Positions 47,657-56,692 are shown, counted from the first letter of the stretch. The stretch: 64,000 nucleotides of DNA from Campylobacter concisus ATCC 51562 (GCF_000466745.1 NZ_ANNI01000003.1:248001-312000), one strand, 5' to 3'. Notes: generated by a model not told the origin, from the letters alone. Made by a program: numbers and translations.

Positions 47657-48712
47657 ATGCAAAGAATTTTTTTGCAAAAAATGGCTAAATTTAGCCTTGT
47701 TGCTTCACTTTTTATGGCTCTTAGCCTAAACGCAGCTGAGTCTGCTAGAAGCATAACAGATATGCAAGGCGTCAAAGTAGGCGTGCCTGAGAAGGTTGAG
47801 AAGATCGCTGCTCTTTGGCACGCAAACAACGAGATCATCCTAGCGCTTGGCGGTATGGATAAAGTTGTAGCCACAACCGATCAGATCAAGAAAAACAAGT
47901 GGTTCGCCCTCGTCTATCCAAGACTTAAAAATTTACCAGCCGCGCTTGATGGCAAAGATCTTCAGATCGAAGAGCTTGTTAAGCTTGCTCCTGATGTTGT
48001 CGTAGTCTCAAGCAAAAACTATCAAGATGAGCTTAGTAAAAATGGTTTTAGCGCTGTAAATTTAATCTTTAGAGACTATCCAGATATGGAAAAAAGCATC
48101 TATGCAACAGCTGAAGTGATCGGTACTGACAAGGCTAGAGCTATGGCTGATAAACTTACAAAAAATATCCAAGATAACACTAAATTTGTAACTGATAGGA
48201 CAAAAAACATCCCTGATGCTAAACGTCCAAAAGTGCTTCACTTGCTTGGCGGAGCAAATTTATTAAAGGTTGATGGCACAAAAACTATCATAAATACTTG
48301 GATAAATTTAGCTGGCGGCAAAAACGCAGTCTCAAAAGAAGGCTCTATGATCGAGCTAACAGCTGAAGAGCTCATCAACGCAAACCCAGATATCATCATC
48401 GTTGGCGGTGCTGATACAGACGCACAGATCAAAAGCATAAAAGAAAACCCTGCATACTCAGGCTCAAATGCTGTTAAAAACGGCAAAGTTTATGGCAACC
48501 CAAAAGGCGTTTTTGGTTGGGATAGATACGGTGCAGAGAGTGCTCTTCAAATTTTATGGGCAGCAAAGACTATCCAACCAGATCTATTTAAAGATGTAGA
48601 TATAAAAGCTAAGACAAAAGAGTTTTACAAAGAGTTCTTAAACCACGATCTTAGCGATACAGAATATGACTATATCCTAAAAGGTCTAAACCCAGACGGT
48701 AGCAAAAAATAA
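47657..48712 (+). CDS. Periplasmic substrate-binding protein of an iron/haem/siderophore-type ABC importer
   Basis: A 351-aa class III solute-binding protein (FecB/BtuF fold). The signal peptide ends near SLNAAES. Family features: RSITDMQGVKVGVPEKVEKIAAL start, NPDIIIVGGADTDAQIK, and a long central helix. There is no lipobox, so it is probably soluble. AAAGGA precedes the ATG. The cargo (ferric siderophore, haem or cobalamin) is not decidable; the three-gene order is that of iron-type systems. It is 3 bp upstream of the permease gene. Confidence 0.88.
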   Translation: MQRIFLQKMAKFSLVASLFMALSLNAAESARSITDMQGVKVGVPEKVEKIAALWHANNEIILALGGMDKVVATTDQIKKNKWFALVYPRLKNLPAALDGKDLQIEELVKLAPDVVVVSSKNYQDELSKNGFSAVNLIFRDYPDMEKSIYATAEVIGTDKARAMADKLTKNIQDNTKFVTDRTKNIPDAKRPKVLHLLGGANLLKVDGTKTIINTWINLAGGKNAVSKEGSMIELTAEELINANPDIIIVGGADTDAQIKSIKENPAYSGSNAVKNGKVYGNPKGVFGWDRYGAESALQILWAAKTIQPDLFKDVDIKAKTKEFYKEFLNHDLSDTEYDYILKGLNPDGSKK

Positions 48713-48715
48713 TAT

Positions 48716-49723
48716 ATGAAAAACGCAAATTTTTCATTAGTTACCATTTTTTTAGCTCTGCTAACGCTTCTTTGCGCCTTTGTCGCACTTTGTGTTGGCA
48801 GATTTTACATATCATTTGGCGATGTATTTAGCGTACTAGCTCATAGCATTGGTCTAGGAGATGGCGCAGCTAGCAACATCACAAACGTAATAGAAAATTT
48901 ACGCATCCCGCGCATCATCGCAGCTATACTTGTCGGAGCCGCTCTTAGCGTGAGTGGTGCTGCTTACCAAGGCGTCTTTAAAAACCAGCTAGTAAGCCCC
49001 GATCTTCTAGGCGTCTCAGCTGGTGCTTGCGTGGGGGCAGCAACTGCTATCATCTTTGATCTATCGCTATTTTGGATACAAATTTTTGCATTTGGCTTTG
49101 GCCTAGCAGCCGTTGCTATCACACTAGCCATACCTAAAATGATGGGGCGCTCAAGCACGCTTATGCTAGTTCTTTCTGGTATCATCGTAAGTGGTCTAAT
49201 GGGCTCAGTGATCGGCTTTTTAAAATATGTCGCTGACCCTGAGACTAAGCTTCCTGACATCGTCTACTGGCAGCTTGGAAGCCTAGCAAAGCTTGATAGT
49301 GAGAATTTAAAATATATAGCACCTGTGATGATCATCTGCGCCATTTTGCTAATCGCAATGAGCTGGCGTATAAATTTGCTCTCTCTTGGCGACGAGAGTG
49401 CGGCTAGACTTGGCGTAAATGTGGCTTACGAGCGCTCTATCATCATCATCTGCGCCACGCTTCTTACGGCTTGCAGCGTCTGCATAAGCGGTATAGTGGC
49501 CTGGGTGGGACTTTTAATGCCTCACTTAGCTCGCATGCTAGTTGGCGCAAACAACATAAGAAGCATGCCTGCAAGCATATTTATGGGCGCTATGTTTTTG
49601 CTTTTTGTTGATACCTTAGCACGCAGCATAAGCGTGAGCGAAGTGCCTCTTGGCGTGCTTACTGGCTTTATCGGCACGGTATTTTTCGTCTGGGTCTTGT
49701 GGCGAAATAAAAAGGTTGCATGA
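48716..49723 (+). CDS. FecCD-family ABC permease
   Basis: A 335-aa inner-membrane permease with about 9-10 helices. The RIPRIIAAILVGAALSVSGAAYQGVFKNQLVSPDLLGVSAGA region is highly typical (read in two parts, RIPRIIAAILVGAALSVSGA then QLVSPDLLGVSAGA), as are LGSLAKLD and the GIVAWVGLLMPHLARM coupling region. It works as a homodimer with the ATPase downstream, which it overlaps by 4 nt. Confidence 0.93.
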   Translation: MKNANFSLVTIFLALLTLLCAFVALCVGRFYISFGDVFSVLAHSIGLGDGAASNITNVIENLRIPRIIAAILVGAALSVSGAAYQGVFKNQLVSPDLLGVSAGACVGAATAIIFDLSLFWIQIFAFGFGLAAVAITLAIPKMMGRSSTLMLVLSGIIVSGLMGSVIGFLKYVADPETKLPDIVYWQLGSLAKLDSENLKYIAPVMIICAILLIAMSWRINLLSLGDESAARLGVNVAYERSIIIICATLLTACSVCISGIVAWVGLLMPHLARMLVGANNIRSMPASIFMGAMFLLFVDTLARSISVSEVPLGVLTGFIGTVFFVWVLWRNKKVA

Positions 49724-50496
49724 TGCTTGAAGTTAGAAATTTAAACTTTAGCTACCCAAATGGGGCTGGCAAACTAGAAAATGTAAATTTAAAGATAGGC
49801 ACTGGAGAAATTTTAACTATTCTTGGTCGAAATGGAGCTGGCAAATCAACCACTCTTGGGCTAATAAGCGGCTCGCTAAAGCCAGTTTCAGGAGAAATTT
49901 TCCTTGATGGCAAAAACGTAGATAGCCTAAGCAACAAAGAGCGCGCTAAGATCATGGCGTATGTAGCTCAAAGCGAGGTAACTGAGTATGAATACACCGG
50001 ACTTGAGTTCATCACGATGGGACGTGCGGCACACCTTGGTATCTTTGCAAGACCTAGTAAAGAGGATGAGCAGATCGCTAAAATTTACACCAAAAAGCTT
50101 GAGATCGAGCACCTTGAAGATAAATTTATCACTCAAATGAGTGGCGGTCAAAAGCAGATGTGTATGATCGCTCGTGCGATGGCCGCGCAACCAAAGATGA
50201 TCATATTTGACGAGCCAACAAGTGCGCTTGATTTTGGCAACCAGTATAAATTTTTACGCACACTCAAGTGGCTAAAAGAGCTTGGCTACTCGGTCGTGCT
50301 AACCACTCACAACCCTGACTTTGCCGTGCTTCTTGGCGGATATGTCGCACTTGTAAAAGGTGATGGAAATGTTGAGTTTGGTACGGTTAATGAGATTATC
50401 AGAAGCGAAAATTTAAGCAAGCTTTATGGGCTAAGCTTAAACGTAAGCTACATCGACGAAGTAAAAAGAGAGTGCTGCTTAACATATCCTCTTTAA
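49720..50496 (+). CDS. ABC importer ATPase of the FecE/BtuD type
   Basis: A 258-aa nucleotide-binding subunit. Walker A GRNGAGKST with Lys42, signature MSGGQKQM, Walker B MIIFDEPTSALD and the switch His (TTHNPD) are all intact. It ends the substrate-binding protein-permease-ATPase operon, immediately followed by a strong terminator. Probably iron-regulated, but I could not identify a Fur box in the promoter region. Confidence 0.93.
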   Translation: MMLEVRNLNFSYPNGAGKLENVNLKIGTGEILTILGRNGAGKSTTLGLISGSLKPVSGEIFLDGKNVDSLSNKERAKIMAYVAQSEVTEYEYTGLEFITMGRAAHLGIFARPSKEDEQIAKIYTKKLEIEHLEDKFITQMSGGQKQMCMIARAMAAQPKMIIFDEPTSALDFGNQYKFLRTLKWLKELGYSVVLTTHNPDFAVLLGGYVALVKGDGNVEFGTVNEIIRSENLSKLYGLSLNVSYIDEVKRECCLTYPL

Positions 50497-50503
50497 ATTT
50501 ATC

Positions 50504-50535
50504 TGCTTTCAAAAGAATTTATCCTTTTGAAAGCA
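50504..50535 (+). terminator. Strong rho-independent terminator of the ABC importer operon
   Basis: Perfect 12-bp stem TGCTTTCAAAAG / CTTTTGAAAGCA, 8-nt loop, followed by CTTTTGTATTTTTGC, starting 7 nt after the ATPase stop. Confidence 0.9.
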
Positions 50536-50580
50536 CTTTTGTATTTTTGCTATTTCATACATACTGCCTTTGGAGTAAAA

Positions 50581-50787
50581 ATAAAAAAAGTAGTTTTGAT
50601 TTTATTTTTTGCATTGATAGCAAATGCGGCGGATAAATTTAATTGTTTTAAACGCTACTGCAAAGAGATGAAAAGTTGCGAAGAAGCATATCACTATCTA
50701 AGAAAATGCGGACGCAGTGGCTTTGATCGTGATCGTGACGGCATACCATGCGAGAATGTATGCAAAGAGCGAAGAGTAGAAAAATAA
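50581..50787 (+). CDS. Exported Excalibur-domain protein with an apparent AUA start
   Basis: A 68-aa protein: signal peptide (KKVVLILFFALIANAAD) then a Cys-rich Excalibur calcium-binding domain (YCKEMKSCEEAYHYLRKCG, then DRDRDGIPCENVC with the D-x-D-x-DG loop). The only start giving a normal signal peptide is the codon ATA at 50581, which sits 5 nt after a good GGAG. The sole in-frame conventional start upstream, TTG 50527, lies inside the terminator stem of the preceding operon and has no ribosome-binding site. So the start was probably ATG and has mutated, or AUA is used at low efficiency. Function of these small proteins is unknown. Confidence 0.7.
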   Translation: MKKVVLILFFALIANAADKFNCFKRYCKEMKSCEEAYHYLRKCGRSGFDRDRDGIPCENVCKERRVEK

Positions 50788-50792
50788 TTTTA

Positions 50793-50818
50793 TTAAAATT
50801 TACTCCGCTAAATTTTAA
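50793..50818. terminator. AT-rich hairpin between convergent Excalibur and recG genes
   Basis: 10-bp all-A/T stem TTAAAATTTA / TAAATTTTAA with loop CTCCGC, between stops at 50787 (+) and 50858 (-). Position is right for a shared terminator but the stem is weak. Confidence 0.35.
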
Positions 50819-50857
50819 AGCCAACAAAATCAAAAATTTAGATTAAGCCAAAAGCAA

Positions 50858-52675
50858 CTAGGCATTATTTTTAGCAAGTGTCGCCACTCTAGCCTTTGCG
50901 GCCTGCGTGATATCATCCTCGTAGTCGTAGAAGTTAAAGGTCGCCCCGTGCTGAAAAAAGCCATTTAATATATCACCGCTTTGGCGGTTTTTCAGATCAA
51001 GCTCCGCCACCTTAAAGCCGTCATTTGTCGCACAAAATTCTTTTAGTCTTGCTGGCGTCTCTTTTAGCTTGGTAAATAAAAAGCAGTATCCATCGCCGCC
51101 GTTTCGCCCCACTCTGCCGCGCAGCTGATGAAGCGTGGCAAGCCCTAATCGCTCAGCGCCCACTATGACGATGGTATTTAGCCTTGGCAGCGAAATTCCG
51201 ACCTCAACAACGGTGGTTGAGAGCAAAATTTCGCCCTCTTCTCTAAATCGCCTTAAAATTTCCTCTTTCTCTTTATCCTTGCCGTGCGTGACGAAGACAT
51301 TTTTGAAATTTTTTAACCAAAAGCCCTGCGCCTCGCTTAGACTTTGGTAATTTGAGCTCTCGCTGCTCTCAACTAGCGGATAGATGATAGCCACTTGAAA
51401 GCCGCCCGCAAGCTGCTTTTTGATGTGAGTTAGTAAAAAGCCAAACTCGCTAGCGCCTAAAATTTGGCTCGTTATATTTTTCTTAAATGGCATCTGCTTT
51501 AAAAAGCTAAAATTTACGATCTCAGACTGGATTAAACTTAGCGTTCTTGGTATAGGCGTAGCTGAAAACTGCACGAAATTTGCTCGCTCATCCTCACTTG
51601 AAGCCAGCTCCTCTATCTTTTTGCGCTGGTTTGAGCCAAAGCGGTGCTGCTCATCGACCATGACAAGCGGCGAGTTTGGCAGCTCGTGAAAGAGTAGCGC
51701 ATGCGTGCCAACGATCAAATTTACCCCGCTAAAGTCTATCTTTTTCTCCCCGCTTCGCACCAGCATCACATTCATAAAAGGCGGCAGCAGCCTCTTTGCT
51801 TCATTATAAATTTGCTCGCTTAAGATGCTTGTTGGCGCCATCAAAACGGCACTTTGCGGATAGACACTAAGCGCAGCTGCTAGGATCACTAGCGTCTTGC
51901 CGCTTCCCACATCGCCCATTATGACGCGCCTTTTTGCCTGCACGGCGCTAAGGTCGTCTCTGATGTCATTTATGGCGTTTATCTGGTCGTTTGTCGGCGT
52001 AAATGGCAAGCCCTTAAGCCAAGAGCTTATGTCAAAAAGCTTGATCTTTGGACTTTTAAAGTAGGTTTTTTTGGCACTTAGCTTTTTTATGTAGTTAAAA
52101 ATTTCTACAAATTTTAAAATTTCTAAGCCCTCGCCCTCGTTTTTTAGGCGGTATAAAATTTGCACGCTTTGCTCATCTAGCCTTTGCAGATCAGCTAAAA
52201 ATTTAGCCTCTTTTTCGTTTAAACCTTCGGCCATTAAATTTTGTAAATTTAGATATTTTAAGATGAGTTTTTTTAGCTCTTCGTCTTTTAGCTCGGTCTT
52301 AAATTTAGGCACGATCTGGCCTATTTTTGTGGTTATTTTAGGATTAACGATCTGCCACGAGCCAAAGGCGTAGGAGCAAAGCCCATATATCGCCATCTCT
52401 TTACCCGTCTTAAAAGCGCCGTAGTGCCAAGACTTTGCGTTAAAAATGACGATCTTTACGCTACTTTGCCACTGCTCGCAAAAGGCAAGTGCTGTAAGCA
52501 TGCCAGGGCGCGAGGCGAGCGATGTGATCTTTACATTTATGCAGACCTGCCCCTCTCTTGGGCTCTTGGCGATCGTCGTATCCTCAAAGCCCTTTGGTAG
52601 CACAAGAGCAAGGTCAAGCAGGCTAAGCACGCCTATTTTTAGAAGTTTTGCTCTGTCGCTTGCTTCAAATTTCAT
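50858..52675 (-). CDS. recG: ATP-dependent DNA helicase RecG
   Basis: Branch-migration helicase (605 aa) acting on stalled forks and Holliday junctions. The OB-fold wedge domain is shortened compared with E. coli (693 aa), usual for Campylobacterota. Helicase motifs: Walker A GDVGSGKT, DEQHRFG (motif II), SATPIPRT (motif III), and the C-terminal QLRGRVGRNG with a TRG-like tail. It overlaps the upstream M16 gene by 11 nt. Confidence 0.93.
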   Translation of the reverse strand: MKFEASDRAKLLKIGVLSLLDLALVLPKGFEDTTIAKSPREGQVCINVKITSLASRPGMLTALAFCEQWQSSVKIVIFNAKSWHYGAFKTGKEMAIYGLCSYAFGSWQIVNPKITTKIGQIVPKFKTELKDEELKKLILKYLNLQNLMAEGLNEKEAKFLADLQRLDEQSVQILYRLKNEGEGLEILKFVEIFNYIKKLSAKKTYFKSPKIKLFDISSWLKGLPFTPTNDQINAINDIRDDLSAVQAKRRVIMGDVGSGKTLVILAAALSVYPQSAVLMAPTSILSEQIYNEAKRLLPPFMNVMLVRSGEKKIDFSGVNLIVGTHALLFHELPNSPLVMVDEQHRFGSNQRKKIEELASSEDERANFVQFSATPIPRTLSLIQSEIVNFSFLKQMPFKKNITSQILGASEFGFLLTHIKKQLAGGFQVAIIYPLVESSESSNYQSLSEAQGFWLKNFKNVFVTHGKDKEKEEILRRFREEGEILLSTTVVEVGISLPRLNTIVIVGAERLGLATLHQLRGRVGRNGGDGYCFLFTKLKETPARLKEFCATNDGFKVAELDLKNRQSGDILNGFFQHGATFNFYDYEDDITQAAKARVATLAKNNA

Positions 52676-53894
52676 TTTTTAGGACGCAAAAACTTAGCTG
52701 ATTGATCTCTGCGTGGGCTTTTATGAAGCTATTTAGCTCGCTTAGCGAAAGGGCTGAAATTTTATCCAGATCCTTTAAAAATGCCCCAAGCTCGCCATGC
52801 TCATAAAACTCACCTTGTGCTATGTCAAGGCGCTTAAATAGCGTCTCAAGTCTAAGTGGCAACGAGCCAAGTAAAAATTTCTTCGCCTGCTCAAGCTCAG
52901 CCTTGCTAACGCCTTTTTTACTAAATTTTAAAATTTCCTCTTTTATAACGGCGATCGCCTCATCTTTTTTCTCATTTTTTGTCTGCATGTAGCCGTAAAG
53001 CTGGCTGTAAGAGAGATTTAGCAAATTTCTAGCGTAGGCGCTGTATGCAAGCCCTCTTTTCACGCGGATCTCCTCCATGAGCCTCGAGCCAAAGCCACCT
53101 TCGCCCAAGATAAATGTCGCCACTGCGGCCTTGTATTTTTCTTCAGGTTTTACGTTAAATGGCGCACCAAAGTAGATGTAGGCCTGCTCGCTTTGTCTGA
53201 TGATCTCGCTACTTTCGCACTTGTCACTTGGGCTAAAGCGCTCTAGTTTTCGCACCTTGCCAGGTTTTAAAATTTCTAAAACGCTAGCAAGCTCTTTTGT
53301 CTGCTTTTCGTCTATGTCGCCACCTAGCACGCAAAGCAGATTTGAAAGGTCTAAATGCTCGTTTAAAAATTTGCTTACATCTTCAAGCGTGATCGCTTTT
53401 ATGCTCTTTTTTGTGCCGATGCTTGGCTGAGCAAGCACACTTTTTGGGTACAAAAGCTCAAAAAGCCCCTGCCTTGCCACGTAGTCAAAGTCGTTTTCAT
53501 TTGCTGCGATCTCGCCAAGTGTGACGGTTTTGCACCTATTTAGAATTTCTTTTGTTAAATTTGGAGCGCTTATAAGCTCTTTTAGCTTGCCACACGCAAA
53601 GGTAAAGTGCTCTTTTAAGCAGTTTAGATCGATGCAAAATGTCTCAAAGCCACAGCTTGCATTTAGACTGATCGCTCTTACTTCAAGCTCTTTGGCAAAT
53701 TTAGCCGAGCCTAGCTTTATATCGCCTTCGTTTAGTAAATTTGCACTTAGCCTTGCAAGGCCCGCTAGCTTGCCATTTTGTGAGCTACCAGCTGCTTTGA
53801 AAACAAGTCTAAGGCTCACTACTGGCATCGCTTTTGAGCTTTCAAAAACGACTGGAATTTTTACGTTTTTTACATTGATATCTAAAATTTTCAT
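52665..53894 (-). CDS. M16-family peptidase-like protein without the HxxEH zinc site
   Basis: A 409-aa protein with the two-domain M16 (insulinase/processing peptidase) fold. The C-terminal half shows the conserved RLMEEIRVKRGLAYSAYARN region. The N-terminal zinc motif HxxEH, expected after the GKLAGLA segment, reads ARLSANLLNEGD, so the zinc ligands are missing and it is probably not an active protease by itself. Such subunits often pair with an active M16 partner; none is next to it. It starts 1 bp after mqnC and overlaps recG. I recall the C. jejuni homologue as Cj0805. Confidence 0.85.
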   Translation of the reverse strand: MKILDINVKNVKIPVVFESSKAMPVVSLRLVFKAAGSSQNGKLAGLARLSANLLNEGDIKLGSAKFAKELEVRAISLNASCGFETFCIDLNCLKEHFTFACGKLKELISAPNLTKEILNRCKTVTLGEIAANENDFDYVARQGLFELLYPKSVLAQPSIGTKKSIKAITLEDVSKFLNEHLDLSNLLCVLGGDIDEKQTKELASVLEILKPGKVRKLERFSPSDKCESSEIIRQSEQAYIYFGAPFNVKPEEKYKAAVATFILGEGGFGSRLMEEIRVKRGLAYSAYARNLLNLSYSQLYGYMQTKNEKKDEAIAVIKEEILKFSKKGVSKAELEQAKKFLLGSLPLRLETLFKRLDIAQGEFYEHGELGAFLKDLDKISALSLSELNSFIKAHAEINQLSFCVLKNEI

Positions 53895-54986
53895 CTAAAA
53901 TTTCTCCAAAATATCATAGTTTGTGTTACGCTTAGCTGGAATTTCTCCGACATCTTTTATAAGCTCGATCATCTGCTCTTGATTCATCCTAAAGCTTGCA
54001 CCTGCCGCCTTTACGACGTTTTCTTCCATCATCGTGCTACCAAGGTCGTTTGCGCCAAAAAGAAGCGCTAGCTGGCCTACGTAGCTGCCCTGCGTGACCC
54101 AGCTGCTTTGGATATTTTTAAAGTTATCCAAAAAGAGCCTTGAAACCGCAAGAAGCCTTAGATAGACGTTTGAGCTTTGCTTTTTGATCTCAGGGAATTC
54201 TTGCATGAGCTTTGTGTTTAGCCCTTGAAAACTCCAAAGTATAAATGCCCTAAACCCAGCCGTTTCATCTTGTAAATTTCTGATGTGCTCCCAGTGCTCC
54301 ACGATCTCACGAGTGCTCTCAACCGTGCCAAACATCATTGTCGCAGTCGTTTTTATGCCAAGCTCGTGCGCCTCTTTGTGTATGCGAAGCCAGTCTGCGG
54401 TGTCGCACTTTTTAGGGGCGATGATGTCACGCACTCTATCGCTTAAAATCTCCGCTCCAGCCCCTGGCATCGAGTATAAGCCCTTTTCGTTTAGGCGTCT
54501 TAAGACCTCTTTTGTAGAAATTTTTGAAACTCTTGCGATATAGTCGATCTCAACGGCTGAGAAGCCATGTATCGTGATGCTTGGATAGTGCTTGCTGATG
54601 TAGCTGACAAGCTCCTCGTACCACTCGATCTTTAGCTTTGGATGAACGCCACCTTGAAATAAAATTTGCGTGCCGCCAATGGCGATAAGCTCCTCGATCT
54701 TCTTGCCGATCTCCACAAAACTTAGCACGTAAGCGTCTTCTTCTTTTGCGTGGCGATAAAATGCGCAAAATTTACAATCCACCCAGCAGACGTTTGTATA
54801 GTTAATATTGCGATCTACGATGAAGGTCGTTATATTATCTGGATGAAGCTCTTTTTTTCTAGCTAGCGCCATCTTGCCAAGCTCGTGAAGCGGTGCATTT
54901 TCTATAAGATCGATGGCTTCATTTACACTAAGTCTTTTCAAATTTAACCTTTTATTTTGCTTATTTTTGGGCGAGAGTTTAGCCAA
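53895..54986 (-). CDS. mqnC: Cyclic dehypoxanthinyl futalosine synthase
   Basis: Radical-SAM enzyme (363 aa) of the futalosine pathway to menaquinone, the only quinone route in Campylobacter. The cluster cysteines are Cys67, Cys71 and Cys74 (VCWVDCKFCAFYR). The LFQGGVHPKLKIEWYEEL and HGFSAVEIDY segments are typical of the MqnC/MqnE/CofH group, and the length fits MqnC. It is the first gene of mqnC-M16-recG. Confidence 0.9.
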   Translation of the reverse strand: MAKLSPKNKQNKRLNLKRLSVNEAIDLIENAPLHELGKMALARKKELHPDNITTFIVDRNINYTNVCWVDCKFCAFYRHAKEEDAYVLSFVEIGKKIEELIAIGGTQILFQGGVHPKLKIEWYEELVSYISKHYPSITIHGFSAVEIDYIARVSKISTKEVLRRLNEKGLYSMPGAGAEILSDRVRDIIAPKKCDTADWLRIHKEAHELGIKTTATMMFGTVESTREIVEHWEHIRNLQDETAGFRAFILWSFQGLNTKLMQEFPEIKKQSSNVYLRLLAVSRLFLDNFKNIQSSWVTQGSYVGQLALLFGANDLGSTMMEENVVKAAGASFRMNQEQMIELIKDVGEIPAKRNTNYDILEKF

Positions 54987-55073
54987 AAATGCTTTTAAAT
55001 ATGATAAATCAGGCGTTATGAAAAATTAATTTTTAAAGGCTAAAATGTGAGAAATTCTTTAAAGGAGCGAGTT

Positions 55074-55286
55074 ATGAAAAAGATAGTATTTGCCGTTATT
55101 TGCGGACTATTTTTAGTTGGTTGTGCTAAAAATGAGCCAAAGCCAGCTGAGCCGCAAGGAGCAAGTTGTGGATGTGCTCATCATCAAAAAATGATGCAAG
55201 AAAATATGCCAAGTTGCCCTCATCACGGCATGCAAGGTGCTATGCACGAACAAATGCCAGCAGGCTGCCCAGCTCACGCAAAATAG
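55074..55286 (+). CDS. Small His/Met/Cys-rich lipoprotein
   Basis: A 70-aa lipoprotein: signal and lipobox KKIVFAVICGLFLVGC (Cys17), then a short tail with GASCGCAHHQKMM, SCPHHGMQGAMHEQM and GCPAHA. The mature part carries about six His, six Met and four Cys besides the lipid-bearing one, so binding of copper or another soft metal is likely. Start ATG 55074 follows AAAGGAG. Family not recognised. It is divergent from mqnC and has its own terminator. Confidence 0.8.
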   Translation: MKKIVFAVICGLFLVGCAKNEPKPAEPQGASCGCAHHQKMMQENMPSCPHHGMQGAMHEQMPAGCPAHAK

Positions 55287-55311
55287 TAAAAGTGCCAAAA
55301 AGGCACTTTTA
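55287..55311. terminator. Bidirectional terminator between the His/Met-rich lipoprotein and nfeD
   Basis: 10-bp stem TAAAAGTGCC / GGCACTTTTA, loop AAAAA, followed by TTTTAATATT on the plus strand. Its right arm contains the nfeD stop codon (55309-55311), so it serves both convergent genes. Confidence 0.85.
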
Positions 55312-55701
55312 TTTTAATATTACCTTGTCACCTTTGGTGCCAAGAACCGTAACCTTCTCTCCGTTAGCTAAATTTCCGTCATATTTCCAAAGTGTACCTT
55401 TGAAATAGACCATATTTTCTCTGATCTCGCCAACTCCGGCTTCGTCTAAAAATTCCTCGTTAAAGCTCTCTTTTCTGGACATAAATTTACTCTTTAACGG
55501 CGCTTTTAAAAGCACAAGAAGTACAATCGCAATCGCTGCTGTAATTAAAATTTGATAGCTCCAAGCAAAACTAAAACCAAAATTTATAGCTCCAACTACG
55601 ATAAAAGCTATGCCAAAAAATAGCAAATAAAACGAGAAAAAGATAAACTCGGTGATGCACAAAACCACACCAATTGCTATCATTATAAAAGGGCTGATCA
55701 C
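55309..55701 (-). CDS. NfeD-like membrane protein
   Basis: A 130-aa protein with two to three N-terminal helices (about 3-60) and a C-terminal OB-fold typical of NfeD (GVGEIRENMVYFKGTLWKY; GEKVTVLGTKGDKVILK). NfeD partners SPFH proteins in membrane microdomains. It overlaps the upstream SPFH gene by 4 nt, the usual pairing. Confidence 0.9.
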   Translation of the reverse strand: MISPFIMIAIGVVLCITEFIFFSFYLLFFGIAFIVVGAINFGFSFAWSYQILITAAIAIVLLVLLKAPLKSKFMSRKESFNEEFLDEAGVGEIRENMVYFKGTLWKYDGNLANGEKVTVLGTKGDKVILK

Positions 55702-56612
55702 GTCTTATCCTTAGCTAGGAAATTTTTCAAAACACTAAGGGAGCCAATAAGCTCAGTCGCCTCATAAGGGACTAAAATTTTATCTTTTGAGCTATTTTTA
55801 GCTAGCTCGCTAAATGCCCCAACTCTATCGCGCGCGAGCAAAAATTCTGCTGCATTTGCGTTTTTGCTCATGCTGTCATTTATCATATCCATAGCCTCTT
55901 TTTGAGCCGTTGCTATGGCGATTTGCTCGTATTTTTTCGCATCAGCCATACGCTCTATAGCCTCTGCTTGAAGTACTTTTTCTTGTTTTAGTGCTTCGGC
56001 GTTGCGTATTAGTGCCTCTTTTTCAGCCAAGGCTTTTAGCTCGATCGCACGTTTTTCACGCTCAGCTTTCATCTGCATATTCATCGCCTCTTCGATGCCA
56101 AGTGGGACAGAAATTTCAGAAATTTCTACACGCATGATCTTTACGCCCCAGTTGCCAGCAGCGTCGCCAAGAGCCACTTGAAGTGCGGCATTTAGGCGAT
56201 CACGTGAGCTTAGTGTATCGTCAAGATTCATCGCGCCTATCTCACCACGAAGCGTTGTCATGGCTAAATTTGCAATGGCACGCTTGTAGTTATCTACGTT
56301 ATAAACTGCCATTTTTGCGTCAAATACCTTTAAAAAAACGATACCATCGACGCTTATATTAACGTTATCTTTTGTGATGACTTGCTGTTTTGTAATATCT
56401 ACAAGCTGCTCTTTTACGGTGATTATCGCTCTTATTTGATCGACAAATGGGATGATTATGTGAAATCCGCCATCAAGCACTTTGTTAAATTTGCCAAGTC
56501 GCTCGATGAGTAGATTATCAGCTTGTGAGACGATCTTGATGCCAGCCTTTAAAAACAAGAACGCAAAGATAACCAGAACTACGACTAAAACGCCAAATGC
56601 TTCGATTTGCAT
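55698..56612 (-). CDS. SPFH/Band 7 (stomatin-like) membrane protein, QmcA-like
   Basis: A 304-aa protein: N-terminal membrane anchor (about 5-25), SPFH domain (IVSQADNLLIERLGKFNKVL; IPFVDQIRAIITVKEQLVDI), then a long Ala/Glu/Lys coiled coil (EKRAIELKALAEKEALIRNA). It builds oligomeric microdomain scaffolds and, with NfeD, is linked to membrane protein quality control. The operon is SPFH-nfeD. Confidence 0.92.
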   Translation of the reverse strand: MQIEAFGVLVVVLVIFAFLFLKAGIKIVSQADNLLIERLGKFNKVLDGGFHIIIPFVDQIRAIITVKEQLVDITKQQVITKDNVNISVDGIVFLKVFDAKMAVYNVDNYKRAIANLAMTTLRGEIGAMNLDDTLSSRDRLNAALQVALGDAAGNWGVKIMRVEISEISVPLGIEEAMNMQMKAEREKRAIELKALAEKEALIRNAEALKQEKVLQAEAIERMADAKKYEQIAIATAQKEAMDMINDSMSKNANAAEFLLARDRVGAFSELAKNSSKDKILVPYEATELIGSLSVLKNFLAKDKT

Positions 56613-56692
56613 TTTTACTCCTTTAATTTATAATTTGTTATTTTCTTAAGTATTATAATACATTTTAAATTTTATTTTCAAAAAGGATTAGC

